A model generated the notes under the pieces. That model had not been told where the DNA came from. It worked only from the letters and a program-made list of their open reading frames with translations, and searched no databases. From Comamonas sp. JUb58 (lineage in GTDB: Bacteria; Pseudomonadota; Gammaproteobacteria; Burkholderiales; Burkholderiaceae_C): a DNA stretch of 64,000 bases. Below are positions 61,486 to 64,000 of this stretch, piece after piece (positions within the stretch are counted from its first letter, which is position 1; the number at the start of each line of letters is the position of its first letter). Location of the stretch: NCBI RefSeq assembly GCF_004364775.1, contig NZ_SOAL01000001.1:1-64000 (forward strand), read 5' to 3'. A program made the translations under genes and the position numbers.

Positions 61486-61511
61486 TTTTTGTCTCCTTGT
61501 CGTTAGAAAAA

Positions 61512-62912
61512 TCAGGGCGCTGGATGGGGCCGCGCCAAGGCCTTGGCATCCACATGCCGGTCGTAGTCTTCGCCGCTGAGCAGGCCCAGCGCCAGGGCCA
61601 CCTCGCGCGGGGGGCGGCCGCTAGCCAGGCTCTCGCGCACAATGCGGGCGACCTGGTCGTAACCCAGCACCGGGTTGAGGGCGGTCACCACCAGCAGCGA
61701 GCTGCCCACATTCGCGGCCAGCCGCTCTTCGTTCAAACCCAGGCCATCGACCAGGCGGGTCGCAAAGACATGCGCCGCATCGCTCAGCACCCGGATCGAC
61801 TGCAGCAGGTTGTGGATGAGCACGGGCTTGGCCACGTTCAGCTCAAACAGCCCGGAGGCATTGGCCATGGTGATGGTGCTGTGGTTGCCCATCACCTGCA
61901 GGCAGGCCTGCACCAGCGCTTCGGCGATGGTGGGGTTGCGCTTGCCAGGCATGATCGATGAGGTCAAGCCATCGTCAGGAATGTGCAGCTCGCCCAGGCC
62001 GCAGCGCGGGCCCGATCCCAGCAAGCGCAGGTCGTTGGCGATCTTGACCAGCGAGCTGGCCAGGGTGTTGAGCGCGCCCGAGGCCTCTACCAGCGCATCG
62101 TGCACCGCCATGCCTTCGAACTTGCTGGGGTTGGGCACAAAGGCCAGCCCGGTCAGGCCCTGCAGTTCCTCGCAAAAGGCGGCATCAAAACCCGGCGGCG
62201 CATTCAGGCCGGTGCCCGCTGCCGTGCCGCCCTGGGGCAGCACCAGCAGGCGCGGCAATGTCGCCCGCACCCGCTCCATGCCCAGCGCCAGCTGCCGGGC
62301 ATAGGCGTCAAAGGCCTGGTCCACCATCATCGGCACGGCATCCATCAGGTGGGTGCGCGCGATCTTGACCACGCCCGCAAAGGCCTGCGCCCTGCCAGCC
62401 AGGCTGGCTTGCAGCACCGCCAGCGCCGGCAGCAGGCGCTCTTCCAGCTCCCGCACCGTGGCGATGTGCATCACCGTGGGAAAGCTGTCATTCGATGACT
62501 GCGAAGCATTGACATGGTCGTTCGGGTGTACCGGCGCCTTGCTGCCGCGCGGCTCGCCCAGCAGCTCGTTGGCGCGGTTGGCGATGACCTCGTTGGCATT
62601 CATATTGGTCTGGGTGCCCGATCCGGTCTGCCAGACCGTCAGCGGAAAATCCGCATCATGCGCACCGTCGCGCAGCAGCGCTGCCGCCTGCACGATAGCA
62701 TCGGCAAGCCGCACATCCAGCGCGCCGCAGCGCTGGTTGGCCTTGGCGGCGGCCATCTTCTGCAGGCCAACGGCCTGGATCAGGCAGCTGGGAAAGCGCT
62801 CGGTGCCAATCGTGAAAACGCCCAGCGCGCGCTGCGTCTGGGCCCCCCAGTAACGCGCGGCGGGCACCTCCACCGGCCCAAAGGCGTCATGCTCGATACG
62901 GCTGTCGTTCAT
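61512..62912 (-). CDS. fumC: FumC-like class II fumarase/aspartase superfamily lyase
   Basis: 466 residues, the usual length of class II fumarate hydratases. Start ATG 62912 (MNDSRIEHDAFG); an upstream ATG has no support. Family segments are present: GSGTQTNMNANEVIANRAN, HPNDHVNASQSSNDSFPT and ARTHLMDAVP. The signature loop reads TSSIMPGKRNPTIAEAL, where true FumC has GSSIMPGKVNPTQCEAL: Gly is Thr, Val is Arg, and the conserved Gln is Ile. It may still be a fumarase or act on a related dicarboxylate. Between a Bug protein gene and a DctA-type symporter gene. Confidence 0.75.
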   Translation of the reverse strand: MNDSRIEHDAFGPVEVPAARYWGAQTQRALGVFTIGTERFPSCLIQAVGLQKMAAAKANQRCGALDVRLADAIVQAAALLRDGAHDADFPLTVWQTGSGTQTNMNANEVIANRANELLGEPRGSKAPVHPNDHVNASQSSNDSFPTVMHIATVRELEERLLPALAVLQASLAGRAQAFAGVVKIARTHLMDAVPMMVDQAFDAYARQLALGMERVRATLPRLLVLPQGGTAAGTGLNAPPGFDAAFCEELQGLTGLAFVPNPSKFEGMAVHDALVEASGALNTLASSLVKIANDLRLLGSGPRCGLGELHIPDDGLTSSIMPGKRNPTIAEALVQACLQVMGNHSTITMANASGLFELNVAKPVLIHNLLQSIRVLSDAAHVFATRLVDGLGLNEERLAANVGSSLLVVTALNPVLGYDQVARIVRESLASGRPPREVALALGLLSGEDYDRHVDAKALARPHPAP

Positions 62913-62965
62913 GCTGTGTCTCCAGGGGGGCATGCCAGCGGTGCATGCCCCGGGGTTCAGTGGGC

Positions 62966-64000
62966 TCAGCCTGCGCTGGGGCTGCGTTGCAGGGCGGGGC
63001 TGGCCGCGCTGTCATGCGCATCGGCTGCCAGCAGGTTGCCATCGTCGATCGCCTCGTCGGCCGCTTGGGTTTGCGGGTAGCGCTCGGGGTAGAGGTGGCG
63101 CTCGGCAGCCTGCGCATCGAAGGTGCCCGACCACTTGGCCACCACCACCGTCGCCACGCTGTTGCCCAGGGTGTTGCAGGTGGCAATCGCCATCGACAGG
63201 AAGCGGTACACGCCAAAGATCACGGCCAGGCCTTCCACAGGCAGGATGCCGGTGGAGGTGACAGTGGCCGCAAACACCACGAACGAGCCGCCCGACACGG
63301 TAGCCGCGCCCTTGGAGGTGAGCAGCATCAGCAGCAGGATGCCGATCTGGTGGTCCAGACTCAGCGGCACGCCGTAGGCATGCGAAATGAACATCACGCC
63401 CATGGCCATGAACAGCGAGGTGCCGTCCAGGTTGAAGGCATAGCCGGTGGGCAGCACCAGGCCCACGGTCTGCTTGGCGCAGCCCAGGCGTTCCAGCTTG
63501 ATCAGCAGGCGCGGGAGTGCGCTCTCGGACGAGGCCGTGCCCAGCACGATCAGGATCTCATCCTTGATGTAGCGCACAAAGCGCCAGAGGCTAAAGCCGG
63601 CAATGCGCGCCACCAGCCCCATCACCACGGCAATGAACAGCGCCACCAGCACATAAAAGCCCAGCACAAACTGCGCCAGTGCAATCAGCACTGCCGTGCC
63701 ATTGCTGCCGACCGAGTAGGCCACCGCACCAAAGGTGCCGATGGGCGCGAGCTTCATCACCAGGTTGATAAAGGCGAACAGCACTTCGGAGATGCCATCG
63801 AGCGCGGCATTGATGGGCTTGCGGCGCGCATCGGGGATGGCCAGGATGCCGATGCCCACCATGACGGCCAGCACCACCACCTGCAGCAGCTCGCCCTTGG
63901 CAAAGGCGCCCACAAAATTGTCCGGCACGATGTGCGCCATGAACTCCAGAAAGCCCTGGGGCGCCGCCGCCTTGGCCACCGGCGCAGCCGTGCTGGCCGT
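62966..64000 (-). CDS. dctA: DctA-type dicarboxylate:cation symporter, C-terminal part
   Basis: The window's right edge cuts the gene, so only the last 344 or so residues are seen; the true start lies outside. The transport core is present: GTASSESALPRLLIKLERLG, VLPTGYAFNLDGTSLFMAMG, SKGAATVSGGSFVVFAAT and NTLGNSVATVVVAKW, all typical of the glutamate/aspartate and C4-dicarboxylate (DAACS) family. It imports succinate, fumarate or malate with protons or sodium. It lies 53 bp upstream of the FumC-like gene. The ligand is inferred from close similarity to DctA. Confidence 0.88.
   Translation of the reverse strand, partial: TASTAAPVAKAAAPQGFLEFMAHIVPDNFVGAFAKGELLQVVVLAVMVGIGILAIPDARRKPINAALDGISEVLFAFINLVMKLAPIGTFGAVAYSVGSNGTAVLIALAQFVLGFYVLVALFIAVVMGLVARIAGFSLWRFVRYIKDEILIVLGTASSESALPRLLIKLERLGCAKQTVGLVLPTGYAFNLDGTSLFMAMGVMFISHAYGVPLSLDHQIGILLLMLLTSKGAATVSGGSFVVFAATVTSTGILPVEGLAVIFGVYRFLSMAIATCNTLGNSVATVVVAKWSGTFDAQAAERHLYPERYPQTQAADEAIDDGNLLAADAHDSAASPALQRSPSAG

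Overview
The window is a 64-kb chromosomal segment of a high-GC betaproteobacterium, most likely Comamonadaceae (Comamonas/Delftia-like). Reasons: a complete 14-gene nuo operon followed by the betaproteobacterial DUF2818 and DUF1178 genes, a preceding rpsO-pnp-oxidoreductase-tpiA-secG-tRNA-Leu(GAG) string, a Bug-family binding protein, and an imuA-imuB-dnaE2 mutagenesis cassette. The genus is an inference from gene content and codon use.

Region 1 (1-5244): a truncated IS3-family element enters from the left edge and ends about 40 bp behind livM. A minus-strand branched-chain amino-acid-type ABC importer follows (livG-livF-binding protein-livH-livM); its LivF has Arg in place of the Walker A Lys.

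Region 2 (5245-25885): housekeeping core on the minus strand. In transcription order it is rpsO, pnp, a quinone oxidoreductase-like gene, tpiA, secG, tRNA-Leu(GAG), nuoA to nuoN, DUF2818 and DUF1178. Many junctions are 4-nt stop/start overlaps. The rpsO and pnp leaders contain hairpins that could pair with their own ribosome-binding sites.

Region 3 (26018-36486): azlC-azlD amino-acid exporter; a 155-bp palindromic MITE-like repeat; an amidohydrolase-MFS-GAF operon divergent from a LysR gene; a low-affinity iron permease-like gene; a zinc-ligand-less L36 paralogue under a Fur-family box; a stress-type SDR; several small proline- or lysine-rich proteins with strong Shine-Dalgarno sequences; and an MCE-protein/lipoprotein pair without an adjacent ABC ATPase or permease.

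Region 4 (36631-48176): LexA-box-controlled imuA-imuB-dnaE2. The 72-bp 3' end of dnaE2 is repeated 1.5 kb downstream, bracketing an AT-richer islet with two uncharacterised genes and a scrap of an SDR gene. Two divergent regulator/target pairs follow (TetR with an MFS exporter, LysR with an SDR), then an orphan hypothetical gene.

Region 5 (48270-60477): a likely organosulfur or sulfonate/sulfate-ester scavenging locus. A DszC-like oxygenase and two luciferase-like monooxygenase proteins (one short and divergent) lie opposite a peptide/opine-type ABC importer with a double ATPase. A LacI regulator, a second DszC/SfnB-like oxygenase and a TauD-type dioxygenase follow. Substrate and regulation are inferred from families only.

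Region 6 (60505-64000): a Bug-family binding protein, a FumC-like lyase with an altered signature loop, and the C-terminal part of a DctA-type dicarboxylate symporter cut by the right edge.
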